This document shows positions 1-9,000 of a stretch of DNA of 49,710 bases, in pieces. The stretch's first letter is position 1. The number at the start of each line of letters is the position of its first letter. Location of the stretch: positions 1 to 49,710 of IMG/VR virus record IMGVR_UViG_3300004463_000172. The stretch is one strand, 5' to 3'. A program made the position numbers and the translations under genes. This DNA is from a virus. Under the pieces are notes generated by a model. The model was not told where the DNA came from and made no database searches. It saw only the letters and a program-made list of their open reading frames with translations.

Positions 1-44
1 GGTGAATCGCACGACGGATCTCGACCTGCCGAGCCTGGTGACGC
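1..44. repeat. Terminal direct repeat (left copy), circular overlap
   Basis: Bases 1-44 are identical to 49667-49710. A gene begins at 49641 and continues in frame through the junction to 367, so the two ends join. The simplest reading is a circular or circularly permuted assembly cut at an arbitrary point, with a unit length of 49,666 bp. It is not evidence of physical genome ends, because the repeat lies inside a coding sequence. Confidence 0.9.
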
Positions 45-367
45 AGCTGCGCGCGACCGTGGCGCCCGACGTCGGCGCCCAGGCGCCGCGCAACAACACG
101 ATCGTGCTCAAGAAGGAGGGGGTCTGGACCCCGCAGCAGATCGCCGCGGCGCAGATTGCGATCGACACGGTCACCGAGACGACGCCGACGCTACGCTTCC
201 AGCGCACCAGCCGCGAGAAGGACACGCTGGCGACCTGCGCGCTGGTCGTGCGGGCGCGCGACATCGCCGCGTGGACCGCGATGACCGGCCCGCAGAAGAA
301 GGCCGCCGTGCAGGCTGAGGCCGACGTGTGGGTGAACCTGCGCGAGTTCATCGAGGCCAACCTGTGA
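2..367 (+). CDS. Unknown virion-region protein, C-terminal part of a gene crossing the circle junction
   Basis: A GTG at 2 could serve as a start, but joining the window ends gives a longer protein that starts with ATG at 49641 (26 nt before the junction plus 1-367, 130 residues). It is a small soluble protein with no membrane segment. The C-terminal half is helical in character and rich in Ala, Lys and Glu (around AEADVWVNLREFIEANL). No family recognised. It lies between the collagen-like fibre gene (48550-49641, start/stop overlap) and the signal-peptide repeat protein (GTGA overlap at 364). This points to a structural or assembly role by position only. Confidence 0.8.
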   Translation: MNRTTDLDLPSLVTQLRATVAPDVGAQAPRNNTIVLKKEGVWTPQQIAAAQIAIDTVTETTPTLRFQRTSREKDTLATCALVVRARDIAAWTAMTGPQKKAAVQAEADVWVNLREFIEANL

Positions 368-1956
368 AGCGCCCGCTGACGTTCCTCGGCCTGGCGGCGG
401 CGCTCGTGGCGTTGCTGCTCTGGTTCGCCGACTGCCGGCTGCAGGCGCAGGGCGCGACCGCGAGCCTGAGCTCGACCACCTGCCCGGGCACCGGCTGCGT
501 CACGTTGGTGCTGGCGGGCGCGGGGCAGGGGAGCGCGCACGTCTCCGGCACCTGGGTGGGCACCATAGCCTTCGAGACTGCGGTGGCGCCCTGCACGACC
601 TACGAGCCCAACGCGGTGCTGCCGGTCAGCGGCCCGCCGGTGGCGGTCAGCACGACCACGACTAACGGGGCCTGGTATTTCAGCGGATCGCCGTCGCAGT
701 GCGTCCGCGTGCGCTTCACCGCGCACACCAGCGGCACGGCGCAGGTGACGCTGTTCTCCGGGTCGGTGGCGGGCGCCTCGAGCAGCGCGGCGGCCTTCAC
801 CGGACTGACGGCGGCTCAGCTCGACGCCCGCCTGCCGTTGCCGGTTGACGCCGAGGTCACCGCGATGGTCGACACGACCGGGCTGGCGACCGACACCGCG
901 CAGGCGACCGGCAACGCCTCGCTCGCCTCGATCGACGGCAAGCTGCCGGCGCTGAGCGGCGGCCGGGTGCCGGTGACGTGCGACAACTGCGCTGGCGGCG
1001 GGGGCGGCGGCGGCCTCACCGACACCGAGCTCCGGGCGGCGCCGCTCGCGGTCACCGGCACGTTCTACCAGGCCACGCAGCCGATCTCCGGCACGGTGGC
1101 GGTCTCGAACTTCCCGGCGACGCAGCCGGTAAGCGGCAGCGTGACCGTATCGAATTTTCCGGCTACCCAGCCGGTGTCGATCGCCACAATGCCGAGCACA
1201 CCTGTGACGGGCCCGCTCACTGACGCGCAATTGCGCGCCACAGCGGTGCCCGTCTCCGGCACGTTCTTCCAGGCGACCCAGCCCGTGAGTGGCACCGTCA
1301 CCGCAACCGGTCCGCTGACCGACACGCAGCTGCGGGCCTCGGCCGTCCCGGTCAGCGGCACCTTCTTCCAGGCGACACAGCCGGTCAGCCTCGCCACCCT
1401 GCCGGCACTGGCCGCGGGTGCCAACACGATCGGCGCGATCAGCAATACCGCCTTCGGCGCCACGCCGCCGACCCTGACCAAAGCGACGCAGGGCGCCACC
1501 GGGTTCTCGGTGCAGGCGCTGAAGGATGCCGGCCGCACGGCGGTCGCCTTGAGCTACACGACGACTGCGCCGACCACGGCCGACACCGTGGTGACCGCGC
1601 TGATCAAATCCTCGGCGGGTGTTTCCGCAGCCGGGGCGCAGTCGATTACCGCGGCCGCGAGCAAGACGCTCCGGCTGACCGCCGTCAACGCGCAGATCCG
1701 CACGACCACCGCGGCGCTGCCGTGGGCCGTCGTCGCGCTGCGGATGTCGAACACGACCACCTGCACCGCGGCCTCGAGCGTCGTCGCCTACCTCGCGCAG
1801 GGCGGGACCGCGGCGACGATCGGCAACGTCGGCCAGTTCTCGACGCAGTTTCCCGACGGCTTCGAGCTCGTGGCCGGCGGGAGCTTCTGCATCTCGGTCA
1901 GCGGCAACGTGACGACCAACGTGCTGACCTTCTCGGCGCAGGGGTTCGAGTATTGA
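364..1956 (+). CDS. Repeat-rich protein with Sec-type signal, possible fibre or adhesin
   Basis: I place the start at GTG 364, which overlaps the upstream TGA and gives a clean signal peptide: basic VKRP, hydrophobic residues 5-20, and a cleavage-like LQAQ-GA. About 530 residues. Residues about 215-350 carry tandem modules: LTDTQLRA, VPVSGTFFQATQPVS and VSNFPATQPVSG recur several times with small changes, after a Gly-rich hinge of eight glycines near residue 220. The C-terminal part is Thr/Ala-rich and beta-like. Similar TQPVSG repeats occur in phage structural proteins of unknown role (family knowledge, not checked). A Sec signal is odd for a virion protein. It could instead be exported to the periplasm or outer membrane. 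Confidence 0.8.
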   Translation: MKRPLTFLGLAAALVALLLWFADCRLQAQGATASLSSTTCPGTGCVTLVLAGAGQGSAHVSGTWVGTIAFETAVAPCTTYEPNAVLPVSGPPVAVSTTTTNGAWYFSGSPSQCVRVRFTAHTSGTAQVTLFSGSVAGASSSAAAFTGLTAAQLDARLPLPVDAEVTAMVDTTGLATDTAQATGNASLASIDGKLPALSGGRVPVTCDNCAGGGGGGGLTDTELRAAPLAVTGTFYQATQPISGTVAVSNFPATQPVSGSVTVSNFPATQPVSIATMPSTPVTGPLTDAQLRATAVPVSGTFFQATQPVSGTVTATGPLTDTQLRASAVPVSGTFFQATQPVSLATLPALAAGANTIGAISNTAFGATPPTLTKATQGATGFSVQALKDAGRTAVALSYTTTAPTTADTVVTALIKSSAGVSAAGAQSITAAASKTLRLTAVNAQIRTTTAALPWAVVALRMSNTTTCTAASSVVAYLAQGGTAATIGNVGQFSTQFPDGFELVAGGSFCISVSGNVTTNVLTFSAQGFEY

Positions 1957-1959
1957 GCC

Positions 1960-2091
1960 ATGCCGTTCAAGAAGGTCGGGCGGAAGTTCCGCGGCCCGTC
2001 GGGGCGGCTGTTCACCGCCAAGCAGGTGCGGCTCTACTACGCGCACGGGGGCAAATTTCCGAAGCGGCGCCGCCGCGGGAGGCACAAGTGA
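1960..2091 (+). CDS. Small, very basic phage protein (43 aa)
   Basis: ATG 1960 lies three bases after the previous stop. The stop TGA at 2089-2091 overlaps the next start. The product is strongly basic (PFKKVGRKFRGPSGRLFT, then KRRRRGRHK at the C-terminus). Third positions are GC-rich as in neighbouring genes. The composition suggests nucleic-acid binding or a core component, but I recognise no family. Similar tiny basic ORFs with a KVGRKFRGPSG-like core occur in related phage head regions (recollection). Confidence 0.65.
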   Translation: MPFKKVGRKFRGPSGRLFTAKQVRLYYAHGGKFPKRRRRGRHK

Positions 2092-2300
2092 AGGAGAACG
2101 GACCGATCGTGCTGCCGCGCCAGGCGATGATCGACCGGCCGGCGCCGGGACACGTCCGCACCCGCGTCGGCCTCGACACCGAGACGCGCGAGGTGGCGCT
2201 GGTCTTCAACGTGCCGATTCACACGCTGAGCCTGAAGCCGGCGCAGGCGCGCGAGCTCGCCAAGGCGCTGCTGCAGGTCGCGGATGCGTGCGAGCGATGA
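2088..2300 (+). CDS. Unknown 70-residue protein
   Basis: Start GTG 2088 overlaps the upstream TGA (GTGA), suggesting translational coupling. The stop overlaps the next ATG at 2297. Mixed alpha/beta character: a beta-rich centre (TETREVALVFNVPIHTLSL) followed by an amphipathic helix (PAQARELAKALLQVADA). No catalytic motif seen. Its place between fibre-like genes and the head operon suggests a late protein. Confidence 0.65.
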   Translation: MKENGPIVLPRQAMIDRPAPGHVRTRVGLDTETREVALVFNVPIHTLSLKPAQARELAKALLQVADACER

Positions 2301-2689
2301 CCTACAACGCGGCGCGGCCGACGCATATCGAGCACGCCGAGGAGGCCGCCACGCGCCTCGCCAAGGAGGAGCGGCGCGCGACCCAGGAAGTGCTGAAGAC
2401 CTACGAGGGCCGACGCCTGCTCTGGCGCATCCTCAGCGCCTGCGGGATCCACGAGTCGGTCTATCGGGGCACCCCGACCGACACGGCGTTCCGCGCCGGC
2501 CGGCAAGACCTCGGGCACCAGCTGCAGGCCTGGTTGCTTGACGCGAACGATAGCCTGTATGACCAGATGGCGCGCGAGGCCCGCGCTCGCGCTCGACAGC
2601 AGCAGACGGTAGACCGTGCCGTGCAGGCCCGCGCTGGCGGCGATGACGAAGGAGTCGAGACCGATGGCACCAGACCCAGCGACACCTAA
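2297..2689 (+). CDS. Bbp19-like phage protein
   Basis: ATG 2297 overlaps the previous stop (ATGA), giving 130 residues. A core at about residues 37-90 (TYEGRRLLWRILSACGIHES, then DTAFRAGRQDLGHQLQAWLL) matches the Bbp19-like family of Bordetella phage BPP-1 and related podoviruses, which sits just upstream of the scaffold and capsid genes. Its function is not established. The C-terminus is polar and overlaps the scaffold gene by 26 bp in another frame. Confidence 0.75.
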   Translation: MTYNAARPTHIEHAEEAATRLAKEERRATQEVLKTYEGRRLLWRILSACGIHESVYRGTPTDTAFRAGRQDLGHQLQAWLLDANDSLYDQMAREARARARQQQTVDRAVQARAGGDDEGVETDGTRPSDT

Positions 2690-3332
2690 CCCGCCTGCGG
2701 CGCCCGCGGCGCCTGCAGCGGCAGCTCCCAACCCGCCAGCCCCGGCTGCGCCGGCCGCTCCGCCCGCTCCGCCCGCTCCGGCGGCCGCGGCACCCGCTGC
2801 GCCGGCGGCACCCGCCGCGCCCGCTGCGCCTCCCGCGCCAGCGGCGCCGGCGACCTACACCTTGACGCTGCCGACGCTCACACGCCTGACGGCGGACGAC
2901 GTCAAGCAGCTCGAGGCGCTGGCGCGGTCGCACAACCTCACCAACGAGCAGGCGCAGGCCGAGCTCGAGGCGTGGTCCGAGCAGGTCGAACAGCAGGCCG
3001 CGCAGTGGCACGCGGCGGCGGTGGCCGACAAGGACTACGGGGGCGAGAAGCTGGCGGTGTCGCAGCAGCTGGCGAACACGGGCCTCGACTTAATCCGACC
3101 GGTGGGGCACCCGCGGCGCGAGGCGTTCCGCGCGTTCCTCAAGCGGTCGGGAGCTGACAACCACCCCGAGGTGCTGGCCTTCCTGGCCGATCTCGGGAAA
3201 CGGCGCGCAGAAGACTCGACCCTGGGCGTGCAACCCGGGGCTGGCGGCGGCGACAAACCCGACCTCGCGTCGCGGCTTTACGACCACCCGGCCTCGAAGA
3301 AGCTGCAGGAGGAGACTTCGGGCGCGCACTGA
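2664..3332 (+). CDS. Putative capsid scaffolding protein with Pro/Ala-rich arm
   Basis: Start ATG 2664 is chosen because AAGGAG at 2649-2654 lies 9 nt upstream. The in-frame ATG 2643 lacks such a site. 222 residues. Residues 5-75 are almost entirely Pro and Ala. From about 75 there is a helical, charged region (LTADDVKQLEALARSHNLTN; later DKDYGGEKLAVSQQL, and HPEVLAFLADLGKR) matching the scaffold-like proteins that precede this type of major capsid gene in podoviruses. It probably organises procapsid assembly and is removed on maturation. The Pro/Ala arm is unusually long. Assignment rests on the C-terminal pattern and gene order. Confidence 0.75.
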   Translation: MAPDPATPNPPAAPAAPAAAAPNPPAPAAPAAPPAPPAPAAAAPAAPAAPAAPAAPPAPAAPATYTLTLPTLTRLTADDVKQLEALARSHNLTNEQAQAELEAWSEQVEQQAAQWHAAAVADKDYGGEKLAVSQQLANTGLDLIRPVGHPRREAFRAFLKRSGADNHPEVLAFLADLGKRRAEDSTLGVQPGAGGGDKPDLASRLYDHPASKKLQEETSGAH

Positions 3333-3344
3333 AAGGCGCGAACG

Positions 3345-4466
3345 ATGCGATTTCTGGTTGTGATGATCGCGGTGGGCCTGGCGCTCACCGTCGACCTCGA
3401 CGCGGCGATGACCGCGAGCCGCGGGCTGTCAGCCGACTGGCTGCAGTATCTCGGCGTCGCGGTGATTGGCGCGACCCTCGCCAACAACGTGCTCACGCTC
3501 ATGGATTGGGCGAAGCGCACGGACCCGAATGGCAACACCTCGGAGATCGTCGAGCTGCTGCGGCAGACGAATCCGATTTTGAACGACATGGCCTGGCAGG
3601 AGGGCAACTCGACCACCGGGCATCTGGTGACGCAGCGGACCGGCTTGCCCGTCGTCTACTGGCGCATGATCAACCAGGGCATTCCGCCCAGCAAGTCGGC
3701 GACCGCGCAGGTCACCGAGGGCATCGGGATGCTCGAGGCGTGGTCCGAGGTCGACATCGACCTGCTGAAGCTGAACGGCAACAGCAACAGCTTCCGCCTC
3801 TCGGAGGGCGCCGCCTTCATCGAGTCGATGAACAACGAGATGGCGCAGACCCTCTTCTACGGCAACAGCGGGCTCGCGCCGGAGGAGTTCACCGGCCTGG
3901 CGCCGCGCTACTCGAGCCTGTCGGCGGGGAACGGCGCGAACATCATCAGCGCCGGCGGCTCCGGCTCGGACAACACCTCCATCTGGCTGGTGATTTGGGG
4001 GCCCAACACGCTCTTCGGCATCTTCCCGAAGGGCTCGAGCGCCGGGCTGCAGCACGAGGACTTCGGCGCGGTCACCGTCGAGGTGTCCGCCGGCGTCGGC
4101 GGCAACCGGATGCGCGCCATGCAGGAGCGGTGGCAGTGGAAGGCGGGCATCGCCCTGCGCGACTGGCGCTACGTCGTGCGGATCGCCAACATCGACGTCA
4201 GCGACCTCGCTGGCGGCTCGCCCGCGGCGCTCACCACCGCGATGATCAAGGCGTTCCACCGGATCCCCGCGATGGGGATGGGGCGCGCGGTGATCTACAT
4301 GAACCGCACCGCGGCGCAGTATCTCGACCTGCAGGGGCGCGCCGACATCGCGGCCGGCTTCGGCCTGACCTACGAGACCATCGACGGGCGCACCCGCACC
4401 AGCTTCCGCGGGATCCCGATCGAGGTCACCGACGCGATCCTCAACACCGAAGGCGCCGTCACCTAA
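3345..4466 (+). CDS. Major capsid protein with hydrophobic N-terminal extension
   Basis: The 373-residue protein matches, from about residue 48 (LTLMDWAKRTDPNG), a common podovirus major capsid family. Hallmarks include QTNPILNDMAWQEGN, RTGLPVVYWRMINQGIPPSK, a GNSNSFRLSEG segment, FTGLAPRYSSLS, GSDNTSIWLVIWGPNT and ALRDWRYVVRIANIDVSDL. Members of this family that I recall begin close to that point. Here ATG 3345 (GAAAGG about 8 nt upstream) adds some 45 residues with two hydrophobic stretches (FLVVMIAVGLALTV and YLGVAVIGATLA), and the extension has normal third-position GC. Later in-frame starts exist (ATG 3408, GTG 3492). It follows the scaffold gene and precedes the cement protein gene. Confidence 0.9.
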   Translation: MRFLVVMIAVGLALTVDLDAAMTASRGLSADWLQYLGVAVIGATLANNVLTLMDWAKRTDPNGNTSEIVELLRQTNPILNDMAWQEGNSTTGHLVTQRTGLPVVYWRMINQGIPPSKSATAQVTEGIGMLEAWSEVDIDLLKLNGNSNSFRLSEGAAFIESMNNEMAQTLFYGNSGLAPEEFTGLAPRYSSLSAGNGANIISAGGSGSDNTSIWLVIWGPNTLFGIFPKGSSAGLQHEDFGAVTVEVSAGVGGNRMRAMQERWQWKAGIALRDWRYVVRIANIDVSDLAGGSPAALTTAMIKAFHRIPAMGMGRAVIYMNRTAAQYLDLQGRADIAAGFGLTYETIDGRTRTSFRGIPIEVTDAILNTEGAVT

Positions 4467-4487
4467 CCCCAGCCAAGGAGCAGAGCC

Positions 4488-4916
4488 ATGTTTATTGATG
4501 CCTTGCTGCTGGTGAGTGACGCCCAGGCGATCACCGCCGATGCAGCCTCGACGAACACGATCGACCTCGGCGCCACCAACATGCGCATGGGGAGCGGGAA
4601 GCCGCTCGTGTTCTTCTTCTCGATCGACGTCGCCGCCGACATCACCACCGGCGACGAGACTTACGCCTTCCAGGTGATCCAGTCGGCGGCCGCGAACCTC
4701 TCGAGCCCCGACATCCTGGCGCTGCGCACCATCGTGGCGGCCGACCTCAAGGCCGGCATGAAGCAGACGATCGGGATCCCGATCGGCACGCCGACCAAGC
4801 GGTATCTCGGCGCCTACTACGACGTCGGCGGCACCACGCCGACGATCACGGTCACGGCCGGGGTGGTCCCGACGGACTTCGTCGACCGCTACGACTACTA
4901 CCCCGGCGTCTTCTGA
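4488..4916 (+). CDS. Bbp16-like capsid cement/decoration protein
   Basis: 142 residues, with AAGGAG in the 21-nt gap before ATG 4488. The N-terminus (MFIDALLLVSDAQAITADA) and the all-beta body with VDRYDYYPGVF at the C-terminus match the Bbp16 family. In BPP-1, Bbp16 is the protein that stabilises the capsid surface, encoded next to the major capsid gene. The position directly downstream of the capsid gene agrees. Confidence 0.8.
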   Translation: MFIDALLLVSDAQAITADAASTNTIDLGATNMRMGSGKPLVFFFSIDVAADITTGDETYAFQVIQSAAANLSSPDILALRTIVAADLKAGMKQTIGIPIGTPTKRYLGAYYDVGGTTPTITVTAGVVPTDFVDRYDYYPGVF

Positions 4917-4952
4917 GGCTCGGCCTCACAACCAGAAAGGAGCAGCGCGATC

Positions 4953-5975
4953 ATGGCCGACCAGAAGAACCAGAAGGACAAGGACACCACCATCCGCGGC
5001 AGTGGGCAGCGGGTGGTCGAGCCGCCGCGGGGCCGCACCCGTCCCGCCGGCGGGACGGCCCGCCCGACCGCTCCGGCGGGCCGGGTCGGGATGGCCGGCA
5101 GCAAGCCCGGCGTGCAGGGGCGCCCGCTGCCCCGGGCCGGCGTCTCGAGCGCGCGGCCGCAGACGGCGCGCGACCGGGCCGAGCAGGATCGGGTGGCCCG
5201 CGAGCAGGCCGCCGTCGCCGCCGAGCAGGAGCAGGAGCAGGCGCGCCAGGCCGAGGACGGCACCACGGGCGCCGAGGCCGCCGAGTCCGCGCGCGGACGC
5301 GGGCGGGCGGCGGACCAGGAGGTGCTCGCGCCCGACGCGCTCGACGAGGATCAGAAGCGCGCGCGGGACGCCGAGCTCCGCGCGGTGCCGGAGGAGCTGC
5401 GCAACGCCGACACGTCGGGTCATCAGCCCAACGAGTCGACCCGCAGCCAGCAGCCGACGATGCTCGAGAGCAAGGGCGGTACGACGCAGCCGCACCCGAC
5501 GATGGCCCCGCGCGCGGCGGTCAGCAGCCGGCAGGAAGGCCCGCCGGGACGCAGCCACGACCGCGGCGCGGCCGGCGCGCAGCTGGTGCGCGACCTCGGC
5601 GGCGCCAGCCCTGAGGGCACGATCATGGTCCGCGCGACGATGACCGGCTACTACAATCACGCCCGGCGGCGCGAAGGCGACATCTTTTCGCTGATCCCGC
5701 TCGAGGGCAAGGTCACGGTGCCAGTCACCAACGACGAGGGCGAGCAGCTCTACGATCGCAACGACATGCCGATGACCAAGGAGGTCGAGGCGATCATCCC
5801 GCCCGAGCGGCAGTTCTCGCGCGCGTGGATGGAAGTGGTGAACGCCGACGAGGAGGAGCGCATCTCGACGGCCCAGCAGGCCATCAACCGCGAGCACGAC
5901 CAGGCGCTGGCCGAGCGCGCGGGCTTCACGGTGCGCGGCAGCAACCGGGCCGCGGACCAGAGCGTGACGGAATAA
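4953..5975 (+). CDS. Low-complexity virion-region protein with conserved C-terminal domain
   Basis: Start ATG 4953 follows AAAGGAGCAG. Residues 1-220 of 340 are Arg, Ala, Glu, Gln and Gly-rich low-complexity sequence, probably disordered. Residues about 225-305 form a compact domain (IMVRATMTGYYNHARRREGD, then FSRAWMEVV) like a small domain in many phage head-region proteins of unknown role. The coding sequence contains a perfect GTCCCGCCGGCGGGAC palindrome at 5041-5056. It lies between the cement gene and the tail genes, so it may be a head-tail or minor capsid protein. Confidence 0.75.
   Translation: MADQKNQKDKDTTIRGSGQRVVEPPRGRTRPAGGTARPTAPAGRVGMAGSKPGVQGRPLPRAGVSSARPQTARDRAEQDRVAREQAAVAAEQEQEQARQAEDGTTGAEAAESARGRGRAADQEVLAPDALDEDQKRARDAELRAVPEELRNADTSGHQPNESTRSQQPTMLESKGGTTQPHPTMAPRAAVSSRQEGPPGRSHDRGAAGAQLVRDLGGASPEGTIMVRATMTGYYNHARRREGDIFSLIPLEGKVTVPVTNDEGEQLYDRNDMPMTKEVEAIIPPERQFSRAWMEVVNADEEERISTAQQAINREHDQALAERAGFTVRGSNRAADQSVTE
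5041..5056. repeat. GTCCCGCCGGCGGGAC palindrome, copy 1
   Basis: Perfect 16-bp palindrome. Exact copies occur at 29448-29463 and 37652-37667, and copies with one end base changed at 20792, 40585 and 43189. Here it falls in the low-complexity part of the 4953-5975 gene. Confidence 0.8.
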
Positions 5976-5985
5976 CCCCGAGAGC

Positions 5986-6064
5986 GGGGCGGCGCAGATA
6001 CGGCAGGCGCCGCCCCAACACAGCGGGCGGGGCCCGGGCCTGAGACCGTCAGGCTGGGCCCCGC
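5986..6064 (+). terminator. Two consecutive GC-rich hairpins between head and tail genes
   Basis: The 110-bp gap after 5975 holds a perfect 10-bp stem GGGGCGGCGC (5986-5995) / GCGCCGCCCC (6007-6016) with an 11-nt loop. A second stem follows: GCGGGGCCC (6027-6035) / GGGCCCCGC (6056-6064), continued inside by GCCTGA/TCAGGC with a GACCG loop. Neither is followed by a T-run, so they are not classic intrinsic terminators. They may slow or attenuate transcription, mark an RNA-processing site, or protect the upstream mRNA. Confidence 0.5.
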
Positions 6065-6085
6065 GCGGGCGAGTGGGGGCACCGG

Positions 6086-9000
6086 ATGGCAACCAAAACC
6101 GTCATTCTCCAATACCAGATCAACCTGACCAACGCGGCGCAGGTCGCGGCGCTGCAGAACCAGCCCATGCCCGGCGGCGCGGTCGGGGCGGTGATCAAGG
6201 CGCCCGATCAGGCGGCGATCGACTACAAGCCCACCGGCGGCAGCAATCTCCCGCTGATCATCCCGCCCGCCGAGTTCGTGACGCCGTCGATCAGCTCGCA
6301 GTGGTTCGGCACCGGCGATCACTTCCCGACCAACGTTGCCAAGTTCGATCGCAAAAGCGGCGGGTGGTTCGGCATCCCGCTGCTGTTCGGCGACACGACG
6401 CACTACTACTGGCGCGGCCTGTTCGTCTACAGCGCGCCGCTGGTGCCGGAGAGCGGCCAGCCGGGCGCCCCGGGCGAAGCCGAGCCGATCAGCCAGCGGC
6501 GCTGGGTCGATGGGTTCGAGCTGCCGGCGAACGGCGAAGGCGGCACCGCCACCACCGACCGGGAAAACGCCCGGATGGCGAGTCGGCACGCCGACGGCCT
6601 CGGCTACGCACTCCGCGGCGGCACCACCGGGCCGACCGACAAGCGCGCGCACACGGTCGCCGAGAATCAGGCGGGCTATACGCCGACGCGCAGCTGGGAG
6701 CGGTGCTACGTCCGGCTGGTGCAGAAGCCGGCCGCGGCGACGACGTTCTGGCGCTCACACGGGAGCGTCGAAAGTTCTACCGGCATCGCCCTGCAGATCA
6801 CCCCGTCGGGGCAGATTGCCCTCAACAAGGTCACCAACGTCGGCGTGTATGAGCTTCTGGCGTCCACGACGGCGCTAGACCTCAACCGCTGGTATCGGCT
6901 CGACATCCTGCAGGAGTTCGGCTCGGGGGCGAATTGCAAGCTGTATCTGAACAACGTGCAGGCGCTGAACATCATCAGCTTCTCGTCGGGCGGCATGGCG
7001 ACGGCCGGGCGCACGCACGTCTCGAGCGAGATCGGCGGCTGCGAGTCGGGCAACACGCTCAGCCTGGACGTCGACGACTGGATGTGCGCCGACTGGCCGT
7101 CGGCGCTGAACGGGCTCGACTGGATCAACGGGTCGCGCATGGTGCTGGTGCGGCCGCAGGGGCGCGCCTCGAGCGACCCGGCCGCCTGGGCGGGCGACCA
7201 CCGGACGCTGATGCAGCAGCCGGCGACCTCGGCCGGGCAGGCGCTCACGTCCTCGACCAGCGGCGGGCGGCTCGCGGTGACGACCGATGCCGGCTACATG
7301 GTCGACACCCTGCCCAACACGATCGGCTGCGCGGCGGTGGCGGTCGGCCTCAACAACCTGCGCGCGGGCGCGGCCAACGGGCAGCTCGGCTACAAGATCG
7401 GCGCGGCGGCGGAGGTCTTGGCGACGATCACGCAGAGCACGACGCAGGCGTGGCAGACGGTGCTCTATCGCCCGTCGGGCCTCACGGCGGCCTTCGCGCT
7501 GGCGCCGCTCGAGCTGATTCACACCAAGGGGGCCGACGCCAACGCCTCGAGCGTCTACGGCCTGTTCGCGGTCGCCGAGGTGCTGGGGATCTTCGGCGCC
7601 GAGGACAAACCCACGAGCGTCGCCGACCTGGCGATCCAGCCGGGGCACTCGGGGATTCACAACGCGCCGTATCCGCGTTCGCCCTGGGCGCAGCTCGGCC
7701 AGCCGCCGCAGTCGCCGGTCGCGATCATCACCGGCACCTATACGGGCACCGGCGCCGGACAGGATCTGGTGTTCAAGTTCCCGGTGCATTTTCTGCGCAT
7801 CCGGCCGCTGACCGGCGACACCGGCGGCGTCACCTGGTGGTCGAGCCTCATGGGGCCGCACCCCGGGAGCGAGGAGCACCCAACGGCGGGGCTGGTGCCG
7901 CGGGAGGAAACGGACCTCACGTTCCTGCCGGCGGATGGGGAAGACCAGCAGCAGACGCGCTACCTGGTGCGCCTCGCCGGCTCGAACAGCCAGGCGAACG
8001 CCGTCGGTGTGACCTACAGCTATCTGGCGGTCTGCGATCCGGGGATGCGCTTCCTGTTGAACGGCGCGCTGACCGGGCACGTCGGCACGGCGGACCTGAC
8101 CACGGCGCTGGTCAACACCAGCTTCCTGCCGGACTTCCTCTGGCTGTTCTCGGAGCGGCTGGGCGCGACGAGCACGGCGCGGCTGCACGTCAAGGGCCCC
8201 GGCAACGCGGCGGCGAGCGTGACCACGCTGTCCAACGCCGAGGTCGCCAACGCGCTGACGATGGCGGCGGGGCAGCTGGTCGCCAAGACGGCCTTCTACA
8301 CCATCAACCAGCCGAATCAGATTGCCTTCGCGGCCTTCCGGATGAACGACGGCAGCGCCGATCCCGGCATGTCGCGGGTCGTGCAGATCACCAGCTACGT
8401 CGGCGATGGCGCGGCGTCACGCACGCTGGCGCTGGCGCCCGCGAGCGGGCGGCGGCCGATGTGGGCGCTGGTGGCCCCGGCCTCGAGCGCCGGCGCGATC
8501 TTCCGCGACCCGTCGCACACCGGCACGACGTCCACGCAGATCCCGTCGACGGCGAACCCCTCGACCGGCATCACCGGCGCCGGCATCGACTCGCTGTCAG
8601 TCGGCACGGCGCTGAACGGCAACGGGGTCGCCTACAACGTGATCAGCTTTCCGGGCGACACGGTGGCCGGCAACAACGGGTTCAGCGTCGCCGGCGAGCA
8701 GATCCCGGTCGACCCGGCGCCGCCGGCCAACGGGCCCTGGGATCCGATGCCGGAGGATCCGGACGACCCGGGCCCGGTGGTCGAGCCCGAGCCGGAGGTC
8801 GAGCCGCCCGAAGGGGCCGACTTCGAGATCGACTGCGTCACCGAGACCACGAAGATCGTCAACATCGCCCTGTCGCGGCTCGGTATCACCAAGCAGCTGG
8901 TGAGCGTGGCGACCGACAACCGGCCCGAGGCCTCGCAGGCGCGTCTGCACTACGTCGAAGCGGTCGAGGCGACGCTGCGCGCGTTCCCGTGGCCGTTCGC

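Noticed and set aside
1-44. 44-bp repeat as physical terminal repeats or a cohesive end
   Set aside because: It lies inside a gene that is intact across the junction, so an assembly overlap of a circular map explains it.
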